Positions 17,209 to 27,123 are shown, counted from the stretch's first letter. The stretch: DNA of 63,318 nt from an uncultured Bacteroidales bacterium (GCA_937892155.1 CALAUG010000015.1:1-63318); one strand, 5' to 3'. Made by a program: numbers and translations. Notes: generated from the sequence alone by a model not told the origin.

Positions 17209-20200
17209 ATGATATACTTCTTCGAAGACAAACAGCACAAAATCCTTGCTGTACAGTCCGATTCTCAATTCGATGCAAAGACAACGGAAAAACTTTCTTG
17301 GTTGTTCGGAAATGCACAATTCATCAATGCACAAACTCTTGAAGGAAAATTCATCGGCCCCCGCCGCGAAATGATTACTCCTTGGAGTACCAATGCTGTT
17401 GAAATCACTCAAAATATGGGTATTAGCGGTATTAAACGTATTGAGGAATATTTTCCACAAACAGAAAAAAGCGCTTTCGACCCAATGTTGCAACGAAAAT
17501 ACGAAGTTCTAAACCAAGATATTTTCACGGTAAACCACGAACCAGACCCTATCGTATTTATTGAAAATCTTGCAGAATACAACAAACAAGAAGGTCTTGC
17601 TCTCAACGAAAATGAGATTGCCTACCTTGAAAGTTTGGCAAAAAAATTAGGAAGAAAATTGACAGACAGCGAAGTTTTTGGATTCTCTCAAGTAAATTCA
17701 GAACACTGCCGTCACAAAATCTTCGGCGGAAGTTTCATCATTGACGGCAAAGAAAAACCTGTTTCTTTGTTCAAATTGATAAAACAAACTACAGAACAAA
17801 ATCCTAACCGCGTAATCTCGGCATACAAAGACAACTGTGCGTTCATTCAAGGTCCTATGATTGAACAATTTGCTCCAGAAACGCAGAACAAACCAGATTA
17901 CTTTACTATTAAAAATTACGAATCGGTAATTTCTTTGAAGGCTGAAACTCACAACTTCCCTACTACTGTCGAACCTTTCAACGGTGCTGCAACGGGAACA
18001 GGTGGTGAAATCCGCGATAGAATTGCTGGTGGTAAAGCAGCTTACCCAATCGCAGGAACTGCAGTATATATGACTTCATATACACGTTTGAACAATCCTG
18101 ACCGCGTATGGGAAAATGCTACAAAACCTCGTCCTTGGTTATATCAAACACCTAAAGATATTCTTATCAAGGCATCGAACGGTGCGAGCGATTTCGGAAA
18201 CAAATTTGGGCAACCACTTATCTGCGGTAGTGTGTTGACATTCGAACACTTTGAGAACCAAAAGAAATATGGTTTTGATAAGGTTATTATGATGGCTGGC
18301 GGTGTCGGTTACGCAAAGAAAAACGATAGTTTGAAAGATGTGCCTGAAGTTGGCGACAAAGTTGTTCTTCTTGGTGGTGACAACTACCGTATCGGTATGG
18401 GCGGAGGCGCTGTTTCGTCGGTTGCAACTGGCGAATACAACAACGCTATTGAATTGAACGCCGTTCAACGTAGTAATCCAGAAATGCAAAAACGTGCCTA
18501 CAACGCAATCCGTGCTTTGGGTGAAATGGACGTAAATCCAGTTGTTTCTATCCACGACCATGGTGCTGGCGGTCACTTGAACTGTCTTTCTGAATTGGTC
18601 GAAGAAACTGGTGGAACAATCCACATCAACGAATTGCCTATTGGTGATCCTACTCTTTCTGCAAAGGAAATCGTTGGTAACGAATCTCAGGAACGTATGG
18701 GCTTGGTAATGAAACAAGAAAATGTTGATTTACTTTCACAAATCGCAAGTCGTGAACGCGCTCCAATGTACGTAATTGGTGAATCAACTGGAACACACCA
18801 ATTTACGATTGTAAATGATAAAACTGGAGAAAAACCAATCGACCTACAAATGGACGATATGATTGGCAATCCTCCAAAAACTATCATGAAAGATTCTACA
18901 GTTGAAGAAACTTTCAAACCATTGAATGTAAAACAAGAAAACATTCATGAATATCTTAACCAAGTGCTTCAACTTGAATCAGTTGCTTGTAAAGATTACT
19001 TAACAAACAAAGTTGACCGTTCGGTAACTGGTAAAATCGCAACGCAACAATGTACTGGTGAATTGCAGTTGCCATTGAACGATTGCGGCGTTGTTGCTAT
19101 TGACTATCAAGGAATTAAAGGTATTGCAACTTCTATCGGTCACGCACCAGCAGTTGGTTTGATTTCGCCAGAAAATGGTTCAATTATGTCTATTGCCGAA
19201 GCATTGACGAACGTTGTCCTTACTCCGATTGAAGGCGGTTTGAAAGGTATTTCATTGAGTGCTAACTGGATGTGGCCTTGTAAAAACGCTGGCGAAGACG
19301 CTCGTTTATATCGTGCCGTGCAAGCAGCAAGCGATTTCGCAAAAGCATTGCAAATCAACATTCCTACGGGAAAAGACTCTTTGTCGATGACACAAAAGTA
19401 CAAAGACGGTGATTCTGTATATTCACCTGGCACTGTGATTATTTCAACAGTTGGAGAAGTTCAAGATATTCGTAAGACAGTTACTCCATTTATTAAACCG
19501 GACGAAGATGCTGTTTTAGTGTATGTTGATTTCGGCAAATCAGGACAAAAACTTGGCGGTTCCGCATTGGCACAAGTTGTAAACGGACTTGGCACCGAAA
19601 CGCCTACGGTAACTGATCCTGCTTACTTTGCAAAGGCATTCAACGCGGTACAAAAACTTGTTGCCGAAGGTAAAGTTCTTGCTGGACACGACGTTTCTGC
19701 CGGTGGTTTAATCACGTGTTTGTTGGAGATGAATTTTGCCAACGCAAAAGGCTGTATGGCAGTTTGTTTGGATTATTTCAACAACGACAACGATGTTGAA
19801 GTGTTCTTCAACGAAAACCCTGCCCTTGTTCTACAAGTTGCCCCTGAAACTGTTGAAGAACTACAAGCCGAGGGCATTTCATGCTTCGCATTTGGTAGTT
19901 ATAAAAGTAACAACGAAAATATTCTTGCGGCTTGGGTAGCAGATTCAATCCAAAACGGCATTTACGAATTCGACATCAGCGAATTGCGTAAAACTTGGTA
20001 CAAGACTTCATACTTACTTGACTGTGAACAAAGTGGCACAGCTAAAGCAAAAGAACGTTTTGAAACATTCGACAAATCTCCATTGAAATTTGCGTTTCCT
20101 GCTAATTTCTCTGGCCAAACTGCTCCTTACGGAATTGATTTGCACAGAAAGACAAAAACTGGCGTTCACGCAGCTATCATCCGTGAAAAAGGTGTTAACG

Positions 20201-20913
20201 GTGACCGCGAAATGGCTTGGTGTATGCACGCTGCCGGTTTCGACGTTAAGGATGTTCACATGACAGACCTTATCACTGGTCGTGAAGATTTGTCAGATGT
20301 TAACTTGATTGTTTTTGTTGGTGGTTTCTCAAACTCCGACGTTCTTGGTTCGGCTAAAGGTTGGGCTGGAGCATTCTTGTACAATGAAAAAGCAAAACAA
20401 TCTCTTGATAACTTCTTCGCACGCAAAGACACAATGAGTTTGGGCGTTTGCAACGGTTGTCAGTTGATGATTGAATTAGGTTTGATAAACCAAAACCACG
20501 CTGAAAAACCTCACATGGAACACAATGATTCACACAAATTCGAATCAGGATTCATTGGCGTTACGATTCAACAAAGTCCAAGCATTATGTTGAAATCGTT
20601 GGAAAGCAGTTCGCTTGGTATTTGGATTGCTCACGGCGAAGGTAAATTCAAATTCCCATACGAAAAATCAAAATACAACATTGCTTTGAAATACAACTAC
20701 AGCACATATCCAGCAAATCCAAACGGATCAGATTGGGATGTTGCAGGTATCACATCGGACGACGGCCGCCACCTGGCAATGATGCCTCACTTGGAAAGAG
20801 CTTTGTATCCTTGGAACTGGGCTTACTACCCACAAGATCGCAAAAACGATGTTGTAACTCCTTGGATTGAAGCATTCGTCAATGCAAGAAAATGGATTGA
20901 AAAGAATAAATAA
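17209..20913 (+). CDS. purL: Phosphoribosylformylglycinamidine synthase, single-chain form
   Basis: Catalyses the fourth step of de novo purine synthesis: ATP- and glutamine-dependent conversion of FGAR to FGAM. At 1234 residues it is the large form in which the PurS-like, synthetase and glutaminase parts are fused. Visible blocks are VNSEHCRHK, KAETHNFPT, GGEIRDR and HDHGAGG. The C-terminal class I glutaminase has the nucleophile Cys1081 (GVCNGCQ) and the His1194/Glu1196 pair (PHLER). All catalytic residues appear intact. It is monocistronic, with a hairpin terminator after it. Confidence 0.98.
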   Translation: MIYFFEDKQHKILAVQSDSQFDAKTTEKLSWLFGNAQFINAQTLEGKFIGPRREMITPWSTNAVEITQNMGISGIKRIEEYFPQTEKSAFDPMLQRKYEVLNQDIFTVNHEPDPIVFIENLAEYNKQEGLALNENEIAYLESLAKKLGRKLTDSEVFGFSQVNSEHCRHKIFGGSFIIDGKEKPVSLFKLIKQTTEQNPNRVISAYKDNCAFIQGPMIEQFAPETQNKPDYFTIKNYESVISLKAETHNFPTTVEPFNGAATGTGGEIRDRIAGGKAAYPIAGTAVYMTSYTRLNNPDRVWENATKPRPWLYQTPKDILIKASNGASDFGNKFGQPLICGSVLTFEHFENQKKYGFDKVIMMAGGVGYAKKNDSLKDVPEVGDKVVLLGGDNYRIGMGGGAVSSVATGEYNNAIELNAVQRSNPEMQKRAYNAIRALGEMDVNPVVSIHDHGAGGHLNCLSELVEETGGTIHINELPIGDPTLSAKEIVGNESQERMGLVMKQENVDLLSQIASRERAPMYVIGESTGTHQFTIVNDKTGEKPIDLQMDDMIGNPPKTIMKDSTVEETFKPLNVKQENIHEYLNQVLQLESVACKDYLTNKVDRSVTGKIATQQCTGELQLPLNDCGVVAIDYQGIKGIATSIGHAPAVGLISPENGSIMSIAEALTNVVLTPIEGGLKGISLSANWMWPCKNAGEDARLYRAVQAASDFAKALQINIPTGKDSLSMTQKYKDGDSVYSPGTVIISTVGEVQDIRKTVTPFIKPDEDAVLVYVDFGKSGQKLGGSALAQVVNGLGTETPTVTDPAYFAKAFNAVQKLVAEGKVLAGHDVSAGGLITCLLEMNFANAKGCMAVCLDYFNNDNDVEVFFNENPALVLQVAPETVEELQAEGISCFAFGSYKSNNENILAAWVADSIQNGIYEFDISELRKTWYKTSYLLDCEQSGTAKAKERFETFDKSPLKFAFPANFSGQTAPYGIDLHRKTKTGVHAAIIREKGVNGDREMAWCMHAAGFDVKDVHMTDLITGREDLSDVNLIVFVGGFSNSDVLGSAKGWAGAFLYNEKAKQSLDNFFARKDTMSLGVCNGCQLMIELGLINQNHAEKPHMEHNDSHKFESGFIGVTIQQSPSIMLKSLESSSLGIWIAHGEGKFKFPYEKSKYNIALKYNYSTYPANPNGSDWDVAGITSDDGRHLAMMPHLERALYPWNWAYYPQDRKNDVVTPWIEAFVNARKWIEKNK

Positions 20914-20927
20914 TCAATTTAGACTCA

Positions 20928-20956
20928 GGGGATAAGAATTGCTTCTTATCCCTTTT
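20928..20956 (+). terminator. Rho-independent terminator of purL
   Basis: GGGATAAG (20929-20936) pairs with CTTATCCC (20945-20952) and is followed by TTTT, 15 bp after the purL stop. Confidence 0.8.
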
Positions 20957-20981
20957 ACTTTCACATTTAACAAATTTCCCC

Positions 20982-21356
20982 TTGTTCTTCAACATTTTAA
21001 TGATAGGTTTAGGAAGTTGCTGCGGAGGAATTCTCCGTTGGTTGTTTTCGCAATTTTTCCAACGATTTTCGTTCTATCATTTTCCTTTAGGAACATTTGC
21101 AGTAAATATTATCGGATGTTTTTGCATAGGATTGTTCTACGCAATGTTTGAAAAATACGACATCGGCAACCAATCCGTTAGATTATTTTTAACAGTAGGA
21201 TTTTGTGGCAGTTTCACAACATTCTCAACGTTCATAAACGAAAATGTAGCATTGCTACAAGGCAACAACTACGTTATGTCGCTCATTTATTTGTGTGCAA
21301 GCATTTTCGTGGGAATCGCTGCTTTATTGCTCGGCATATATTTGATGCGTAACTAA
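20982..21356 (+). CDS. crcB: CrcB/Fluc family fluoride channel
   Basis: A small four-helix membrane protein of the fluoride exporter family, which functions as a dual-topology dimer. Visible motifs are GSCCGGILRW near the N-terminus, FPLGTFAVNIIGCF in the middle and GFCGSFTTFSTF (about 74-85). Length (124) is normal. The start is uncertain: the TTG at 20982 gives the usual 6-8 residues before the first Gly motif, whereas the ATG at 21000 would shorten it to 118. I recognised no fluoride riboswitch upstream; that short gap is occupied by the purL terminator. Confidence 0.92.
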   Translation: MFFNILMIGLGSCCGGILRWLFSQFFQRFSFYHFPLGTFAVNIIGCFCIGLFYAMFEKYDIGNQSVRLFLTVGFCGSFTTFSTFINENVALLQGNNYVMSLIYLCASIFVGIAALLLGIYLMRN

Positions 21357-21439
21357 AGTTACTAAGAGACATAAAAAACACCAACAATAGAAAGCCAGTA
21401 TTTTTACGCAGACACATTAAAACGCTCATTTTCAGGCAT

Positions 21440-21475
21440 AAAAAAAGGCGGAATGAGTATTGACTCGCCTCCGCC
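21440..21475 (-). terminator. Rho-independent terminator of lptD-ridA
   Basis: GGCGGA (21447-21452) pairs with TCCGCC (21470-21475), with an inner GAGT/ACTC pairing. Read on the minus strand the hairpin is followed by seven T. No T-run follows on the plus strand. Confidence 0.75.
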
Positions 21476-21561
21476 ATTCATTTAATAATAATAAAGCGTA
21501 ACAGTACAACAAATATACAACTATCTTTTGTAAACGCAATATTTAAATCTATTTTTTTAGA

Positions 21562-21939
21562 TTATTTCACTGCAATAGCAGAAATTTCAACCAAAGCCCC
21601 TTTGGGCAAAGCCGACACTTGCACGCACTCCCTTGACGGAGCACACTTGTCAAAGAACGTCCCGTACATTTCATTAACCTCGGCAAAATGTGACAAATCT
21701 GCAATGAATATGGTACAACGCACAACGTCATCGAACGTCATATTTGCAGCAGACAAAATTGCGCCTATATTCTGCATCACCTGCTTTGTAGCATTCGCAT
21801 ACGAACTAGACACTAAAGAGCCAACTTCAGGATTTATCGGTATTTGGCCAGAGACGTACAAGGTATTGCCCGCTAATATTGCCTGCTCATACGGTCCTAT
21901 CGGCGCAGGTGCAGATTTCGTATTCACAATTGTATTCAT
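21562..21939 (-). CDS. ridA: RidA family enamine/imine deaminase
   Basis: RidA hydrolyses reactive enamine/imine intermediates released by PLP enzymes. Family blocks are SAPAPIGPYEQA near the N-terminus, LYVSGQIPINP, and the active-site Arg103 in APSRECVQV, followed by LPKGALVEISAIA. Length (125) is normal. It begins 11 bp after the lptD stop and ends at a hairpin terminator, so it is the second gene of an lptD-ridA operon; the link is probably only positional. Confidence 0.95.
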   Translation of the reverse strand: MNTIVNTKSAPAPIGPYEQAILAGNTLYVSGQIPINPEVGSLVSSSYANATKQVMQNIGAILSAANMTFDDVVRCTIFIADLSHFAEVNEMYGTFFDKCAPSRECVQVSALPKGALVEISAIAVK

Positions 21940-21950
21940 ATCTATAGTAA

Positions 21951-24527
21951 CTAAAAATATTCCGAAGAACTCTTCATATCAACCTTGATATCGCTCAACA
22001 TACTTGCCTTAATCTTCAAGGTAAATTCCCAACGCTGACGATCTCCAAATGGCACCCAAGTAAACGCCATATCCCAACAATGTAAATCACGGTACACATT
22101 TAACGTCGTATACGAAATTCCTTTTTCCTGAAAATCCCACCCCGTTGAGAAACCAATATTCCAATTATCAGTCAAGCTCACGTTTCCACTGGCCGAAATG
22201 GTCTGTATTACATTATTTGAAACAGAATCCAATTCATTATTGTAATCATAATAATATCGACGAGGAATACTCAAAGAATACGATAAACTCAAACTCCACG
22301 GAACATTCCAATACGAATAATCATCGATTGGTACATTAACATCATCCTTCTTTTCTTTTATTGGACCAAACGTATATGATAATGAGGTCGCCCACTGATC
22401 CTGAGTTTTACGCCAAAGTGAACCATATCGATCTATCATAAAATTATTTACACGTACTTGTGTACGACCCGCGCTTGTCGTTTTTTCACCTATGGCATAC
22501 GGATCAAATGTAGCGGAATACCTAATTGTAAAGCGATTCAAAATTGTTGAATAACCAGACAAACTTATTAAACTCATCTTGAGCGAATCTGCAGCAAAAT
22601 TGTATGAACCGCTCAACGTCAAGCCTTCAATCAATTTTATTTTTTTTGTTCCCGTTACCGTATCGGTTTTACTTCTTACCTTTGCCTCGACATTATTCCC
22701 CAATGTGAATGATATTGCATTTTGTCTCTGTGCTGACGGAACACCGTAAATTCCTTTTTCAAAATATGAATATGTCGCCATGTCACCATCTGCATTCTTT
22801 TGATAGGTTCCATAATAACCGTATTTTGCGGCAGAAAAATCTGGTGTCAACGTATATGAAACACTTGGCGTTATAACGTGACGTATTGCCTTCAACACAT
22901 CGCTCCGGAAACGGAACATTCCATAAATCTTAGTACTCGCACTAACAGAGAACGAATAATTATACACTCTATTAAAGCCACCGACCGTATCTATACGAAC
23001 ACCACCTAATGTTGTGTCGGTAGCCGAAACAACTTCATAGTCGCTATCCCAATTTCTCTCCAAACGAGACGTGTACCAGCGTTCTTGATAATTGAATGAC
23101 GGTGAAACTGTTATATATTTTAGAAATTTAAAGCTTGCACTGACCGGAACCGTATGATTTATACCACTTTGAAACAATTCCAGAGTTTCTTTTCTATAAA
23201 AATTAGAATCCATTTTTGCATTAACCAACTTGTTTTGCATTTCACCGGTATATGAAAATGCAATTTTTTCATAAAAACGTTCCTTACCTGTCGCGTGTTT
23301 ACGTTTAAATGGCGTGAATGTAGATGCCGTCAAGCGTAATTGAGGTAACGTCAACGTCACTGTACTATCAATATTATTCTGGCTGTGGGACAACGAAGCG
23401 GAGAATGACAATGGAGTTCCTGCGAATTTCTTACTGAAATAAATATTAGAACTAACCTGGTTATTCAAATATTCATTTGTACTGTACGTGTTTTGTTTTG
23501 CATATCCTGCGGAACCATAATTAACACTCGCACTAAAATTTGGACTATACGGCGATTTTTGCGTCTGAGTATGAGTCCATTTCACATTAAATGTTGGTGC
23601 CTGACGAATCTCATTTGAGACAAGACTAGCGTATGTTACAGAGAAGTTACCATTAAAACGATAGCGAACTTTATAATTGGATGACACCATTGTTCTCCAA
23701 CTTCCTAAGGAATAAATATCGGCCAACATTTTAAAGTCTATATATTCGCTAATACCGAAATACACACCACCATTACGGAAATAAAAACCTTTCGCCGTTT
23801 CTTCACCGACCGTCGGAATAATAATACCATTGGAGCGACCTTTTTTTATCGGGAAATAGCCAAACGGAATGACAACAGGTATTGGTATTTCGTCAACAAC
23901 AACCCACGACGGACCAAAAACGATTTTATCGTCCACCATAACCTTGCCTTTCGTCATATTTACATAGAAGTGAGGATTTTTTTCATCACAAGTGGTGTAT
24001 TTTCCGTGTTCTATATGAATTTCCTTATTGTCATGAATTTTTGTACGACCACCTTGCAAATAAGCTTCATCCTGCTTTGTATAAATACCAAACGCAAGTC
24101 CTTTTTTAGAGTCAAAATTATAGCGCATAGAATCCGCATCAAACGTATCTGAACCATCTTTATACACAGGACTTCCGATAACTTCCTTCGTGGAATCATC
24201 AATCATACCCTTGGCAAATACTTCACGCTTAACTACATCCAACTCTATGAATTCAGACTCCAAATTGATATTATCATATTGCACCTTTCCTTCGCCGTAC
24301 GTTTGCACTGCATTTCCAGATATTTGAAACACAATAGAATCCTGCGAAGAGTACGTTACTGGACTATCCAAACCACTGCTCTTCTTTTTTGTCTTTTCTT
24401 GATTTTTTTCATTATGCACAGAATCTTGCGTACTTTTAACAGATGTAGTATCTTGTGCATCCGCTAAAGAAAATAGCGAACAGAAACAAAGAGTTAGAAA
24501 AAAATATTTAAAAGTTTGCCTTTGCAA
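21951..24527 (-). CDS. lptD: LptD-like outer membrane LPS assembly protein
   Basis: The likely Bacteroidetes LptD/OstA, the outer-membrane barrel that inserts lipopolysaccharide. After a signal peptide ending ADAQ (about residue 25), an OstA-like beta domain (about 55-200) contains GEGKVQYDNINLESE, followed by a long barrel region (about 230-858) rich in alternating aromatic residues and ending EYF. Gene order (divergent from amidase-mlaD, followed by ridA) is familiar for this gene. The start appears to be TTG at 24527: an in-frame stop lies two codons upstream and no ATG occurs before the signal sequence. Confidence 0.88.
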   Translation of the reverse strand: MQRQTFKYFFLTLCFCSLFSLADAQDTTSVKSTQDSVHNEKNQEKTKKKSSGLDSPVTYSSQDSIVFQISGNAVQTYGEGKVQYDNINLESEFIELDVVKREVFAKGMIDDSTKEVIGSPVYKDGSDTFDADSMRYNFDSKKGLAFGIYTKQDEAYLQGGRTKIHDNKEIHIEHGKYTTCDEKNPHFYVNMTKGKVMVDDKIVFGPSWVVVDEIPIPVVIPFGYFPIKKGRSNGIIIPTVGEETAKGFYFRNGGVYFGISEYIDFKMLADIYSLGSWRTMVSSNYKVRYRFNGNFSVTYASLVSNEIRQAPTFNVKWTHTQTQKSPYSPNFSASVNYGSAGYAKQNTYSTNEYLNNQVSSNIYFSKKFAGTPLSFSASLSHSQNNIDSTVTLTLPQLRLTASTFTPFKRKHATGKERFYEKIAFSYTGEMQNKLVNAKMDSNFYRKETLELFQSGINHTVPVSASFKFLKYITVSPSFNYQERWYTSRLERNWDSDYEVVSATDTTLGGVRIDTVGGFNRVYNYSFSVSASTKIYGMFRFRSDVLKAIRHVITPSVSYTLTPDFSAAKYGYYGTYQKNADGDMATYSYFEKGIYGVPSAQRQNAISFTLGNNVEAKVRSKTDTVTGTKKIKLIEGLTLSGSYNFAADSLKMSLISLSGYSTILNRFTIRYSATFDPYAIGEKTTSAGRTQVRVNNFMIDRYGSLWRKTQDQWATSLSYTFGPIKEKKDDVNVPIDDYSYWNVPWSLSLSYSLSIPRRYYYDYNNELDSVSNNVIQTISASGNVSLTDNWNIGFSTGWDFQEKGISYTTLNVYRDLHCWDMAFTWVPFGDRQRWEFTLKIKASMLSDIKVDMKSSSEYF

Positions 24528-24539
24528 GTTCTAAAATAC

Positions 24540-24547
24540 TATTTTTG
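24540..24547 (+). promoter_or_regulatory. Possible -7 box for the amidase-mlaD operon
   Basis: TATTTTTG fits TAnnTTTG but lies 101 nt before the amidase ATG, giving a long leader. This is weak support. Confidence 0.3.
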
Positions 24548-24579
24548 TGAACACTAACGTAGGAGCGTTTATTTTTCGT

Positions 24580-24587
24580 CAAAAGTA
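24580..24587 (-). promoter_or_regulatory. Predicted -7 box for lptD-ridA
   Basis: TACTTTTG on the minus strand fits TAnnTTTG, 52 nt before the TTG start at 24527. Confidence 0.4.
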
Positions 24588-24648
24588 AATAGAATTTTTC
24601 AATCAAGCGAAAACCGAATGTGAATACTTTATAATAGAGTTATCAACT

Positions 24649-25911
24649 ATGAGAGAGAAAAAGTTCATACACATACTAATTGCCTTGTTATTATTGAGTT
24701 GTTTTGCTATTGGACAAACCTCTCAGCCTTATTCCGTACGCACACTGGTAATTGACGCCGGACACGGAGGGAAAGACCCTGGAGCTGTTGGAAAAATTTC
24801 TTATGAAAAAAACATCACTCTTTCCCTTGCCCTCAAAGTTGGTTCGCTCATCGCTGCAAACTGTCCAGACGTAAAAGTAATTTACACAAGAAAAACCGAC
24901 GAATTTATTGAATTGCACAGAAGAGCCGACATTGCAAACAAAGCAAAAGCCGACTTGTTTATTTCCATACACGTCAACGCAAGCGTTAATTCCGAGGCAT
25001 ACGGAACGGACACATGGGTTATGGGTCTTGCCAAAAACGAAGCCAACCTGAACGTGGCGAAACGCGAAAATGACGTAATTTCCCTAGAATCGGACGCATC
25101 TCAATACCAAGGTATGTCGGCCAACGACAACGAAGCAATCATACTCCATAAACTACAACAAGGTGTATTTAGCGACAATAGCCTCGCCTTAGCAGGTATG
25201 GTACAAAATCATTTACAAACTATTGGAAGGAAAGATAGAAGCGTACATCAAGCACCTTTCCTTGTCTTATGGAAAACTGCGATGCCCAGCGTCTTAATTG
25301 AAACGGGATTCATATCTAACCCAGAAGAGGAACTGTGGATTAATCAAGAAGAGAATCGCGATGAAATGGCATACTCTATATACCTAGCCTTCCTCGACTA
25401 CAAAAAATATATTGAAAATCGTTCAAACGGCAGCATACAACAGACCACCAAAACCCAATCGACTAACACGGGAACTACTAGTTCGACAACAAAACCGAGT
25501 ACAACAACTACTCATTCAACGACAACAACCACAAGGACTAGTACCAGTACAACAACTACTAAAACACAAACTACAACAAAAACGAGTACTACAACTCAAT
25601 CAACCACAAAACCAACGACTGAACAGACTAAAACAACAGTCTCAAACCCTGAAATATATTATGGTATCCAAATCGGAGCCGGGAAAGAAAAAAATGCATT
25701 AACGCCTTCAAATTTTAAGGGGTTAAGTAACGTTTATTACATTGAAGAAGACGGGTTGTACAAATACTATTACGGTAGAACCACAACCTACAAGGAGATA
25801 GCATCAATTCTACCTACAGTAAAAGAAAAATTTCCATCGGCATATATAATTGCACGAGATAAAAACAATAAAAAATTACAATTAACCGAAGCTAGACAAA
25901 AAACTAACTAA
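24649..25911 (+). CDS. Secreted N-acetylmuramoyl-L-alanine amidase with Thr-rich linker and SPOR-like C-terminus
   Basis: A zinc amidase (Amidase_3) that cleaves the peptide from peptidoglycan glycan strands. A signal peptide (about 1-22) is followed by the catalytic domain with VIDAGHGGKDPGAVG (His39), Glu53, HVNAS (His108) and Glu218 in LIETGFISNP. Residues 261-331 are a low-complexity linker of mainly Thr, Ser, Lys and Gln. The last part (about 334-410) resembles a SPOR domain, which binds denuded glycan at division sites. The next gene starts 1 bp after its stop. Confidence 0.92.
   Translation: MREKKFIHILIALLLLSCFAIGQTSQPYSVRTLVIDAGHGGKDPGAVGKISYEKNITLSLALKVGSLIAANCPDVKVIYTRKTDEFIELHRRADIANKAKADLFISIHVNASVNSEAYGTDTWVMGLAKNEANLNVAKRENDVISLESDASQYQGMSANDNEAIILHKLQQGVFSDNSLALAGMVQNHLQTIGRKDRSVHQAPFLVLWKTAMPSVLIETGFISNPEEELWINQEENRDEMAYSIYLAFLDYKKYIENRSNGSIQQTTKTQSTNTGTTSSTTKPSTTTTHSTTTTTRTSTSTTTTKTQTTTKTSTTTQSTTKPTTEQTKTTVSNPEIYYGIQIGAGKEKNALTPSNFKGLSNVYYIEEDGLYKYYYGRTTTYKEIASILPTVKEKFPSAYIIARDKNNKKLQLTEARQKTN
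25429..25641 (+). repeat. Low-complexity Thr-codon tract inside the amidase
   Basis: About 71 codons dominated by ACN (Thr) with Ser, Lys and Gln. The repeats are imperfect triplets, so copy number could vary in frame without breaking the protein. Confidence 0.6.
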
Positions 25912-25912
25912 C

Positions 25913-26911
25913 ATGGAAAAAGATAAAGCAATAAAAATTGGACTTATCGTTATATTGGTAGCAGGTGTCCTTATTTGGGGCATCAGTTTTTGCAAAGGCA
26001 AAAATTTGTTCACAAAAGAGAATCTTTATTATACAACATACGAGCAAGTAGAAGGCTTACAGAAAAATGCCTCTGTCCTATTACGCGGCCACAAAATTGG
26101 TCACGTAAAAGACATTTATTTTACAACTTCGGAATACAACCAACTAACCGTTGAACTAAGCATTTTTTCCGACATTCATCTACCAAAATCAACTATTGCC
26201 AGAATTTTCAGTTCCGATATTCTTGGATCTAAAGCAATAGATATCGTCTTACCAGAACATTTTACCAGCGAAGGAGGTTATGTTCGCAATTTTGACACAT
26301 TACAAAGCGAAATAGAAACATCCATAACTGACCAAGTACGAATTGAAGTTGCACCACTAAAAGCACAGGCGGAAAAATTGTTAGAAAGTGCCGCCGTCGC
26401 AATTGACCAAATCAAATATGTTGTAAACGAATCGAATGGAGAAGAACTTCGCCGTTGTTTTGTAAAATTACAAAATGCTATCGATGCCATTCACCATTCA
26501 GGCGTCACATTGGACACAATTTTAACAAACGGTGACGACAACATTCAAAAAATTCTCGCAAATGTTAACGGCATAACAAAAAACATAGATGCACATTCTA
26601 CAGAAATTGGCACAATCATAGATAATTTTTCAAGTATGAGCGATTCAATTTCAAAAGCTAATATTGCTGAAACGCTCACGAAAACAGAAAGAGCTGTATC
26701 CGAATTAGACGCTGTTTTAAAGAAAATCAACAACGGAGAAAGTTCACTTGGCGCATTGATTAACGACAAATCCCTGTATAACAATTTGGACGAAGCTTCC
26801 AACCAATTAAATTCTTTATTACAAGACGTTCAAAAAAATCCAAAACGTTATGTTTCTTTCCCTATTTTTAGCTCATCAAAAGAGAAGAAAGAAAAGAAAG
26901 ATAAAGAATAA
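25913..26911 (+). CDS. mlaD: MlaD/MCE-domain lipid transport protein
   Basis: An MCE protein that probably carries phospholipid between the membranes as the substrate-binding part of an Mla-like system. It has an N-terminal membrane helix (about 8-27), then an MCE domain (about 35-115) with VLLRGHKIGHVKDI and ILGSKAIDIV, then a long helical region (about 130-310). It is co-transcribed with the amidase (1 bp gap). The partner ATPase and permease genes (mlaE/mlaF type) are not in this window. Confidence 0.88.
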   Translation: MEKDKAIKIGLIVILVAGVLIWGISFCKGKNLFTKENLYYTTYEQVEGLQKNASVLLRGHKIGHVKDIYFTTSEYNQLTVELSIFSDIHLPKSTIARIFSSDILGSKAIDIVLPEHFTSEGGYVRNFDTLQSEIETSITDQVRIEVAPLKAQAEKLLESAAVAIDQIKYVVNESNGEELRRCFVKLQNAIDAIHHSGVTLDTILTNGDDNIQKILANVNGITKNIDAHSTEIGTIIDNFSSMSDSISKANIAETLTKTERAVSELDAVLKKINNGESSLGALINDKSLYNNLDEASNQLNSLLQDVQKNPKRYVSFPIFSSSKEKKEKKDKE

Positions 26912-26971
26912 ATTTAAGGTAGTCTCCGCAAACCCATTTCTATCAATGAGATAGATATATCATATTGAAAA

Positions 26972-27019
26972 TCAGCAAATTAACTTTTTTAAAAAAAACT
27001 TAAAAATTTAATTTGCTGA
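26972..27019. repeat. Inverted repeat upstream of dnaA
   Basis: TCAGCAAATTAA (26972-26983) is repeated exactly inverted as TTAATTTGCTGA (27008-27019), and an inner T-run/A-run can extend the pairing after one mismatch. It could end mlaD transcription or regulate dnaA. It is not directly followed by a T-run. I saw no TTATCCACA-type DnaA box anywhere between mlaD and dnaA. Confidence 0.6.
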
Positions 27020-27123
27020 AATTCAAATGCCTATAGAAAAACTGAATTTTGCAAATGTTTTTTTTATTTTTTTTTAAAATTTTATTATCACCTTTGTTGA
27101 AGAGTTAAACGAAAAAATAATAG

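Noticed and set aside
20914..20981. Fluoride riboswitch before crcB
   Set aside because: The only structure is the purL terminator hairpin; none of the conserved riboswitch sequence is present.
25429..25641. Phase-variable microsatellite in the amidase
   Set aside because: The Thr-codon tract is imperfect and triplet-based, so slippage would keep the frame and not switch the gene off.
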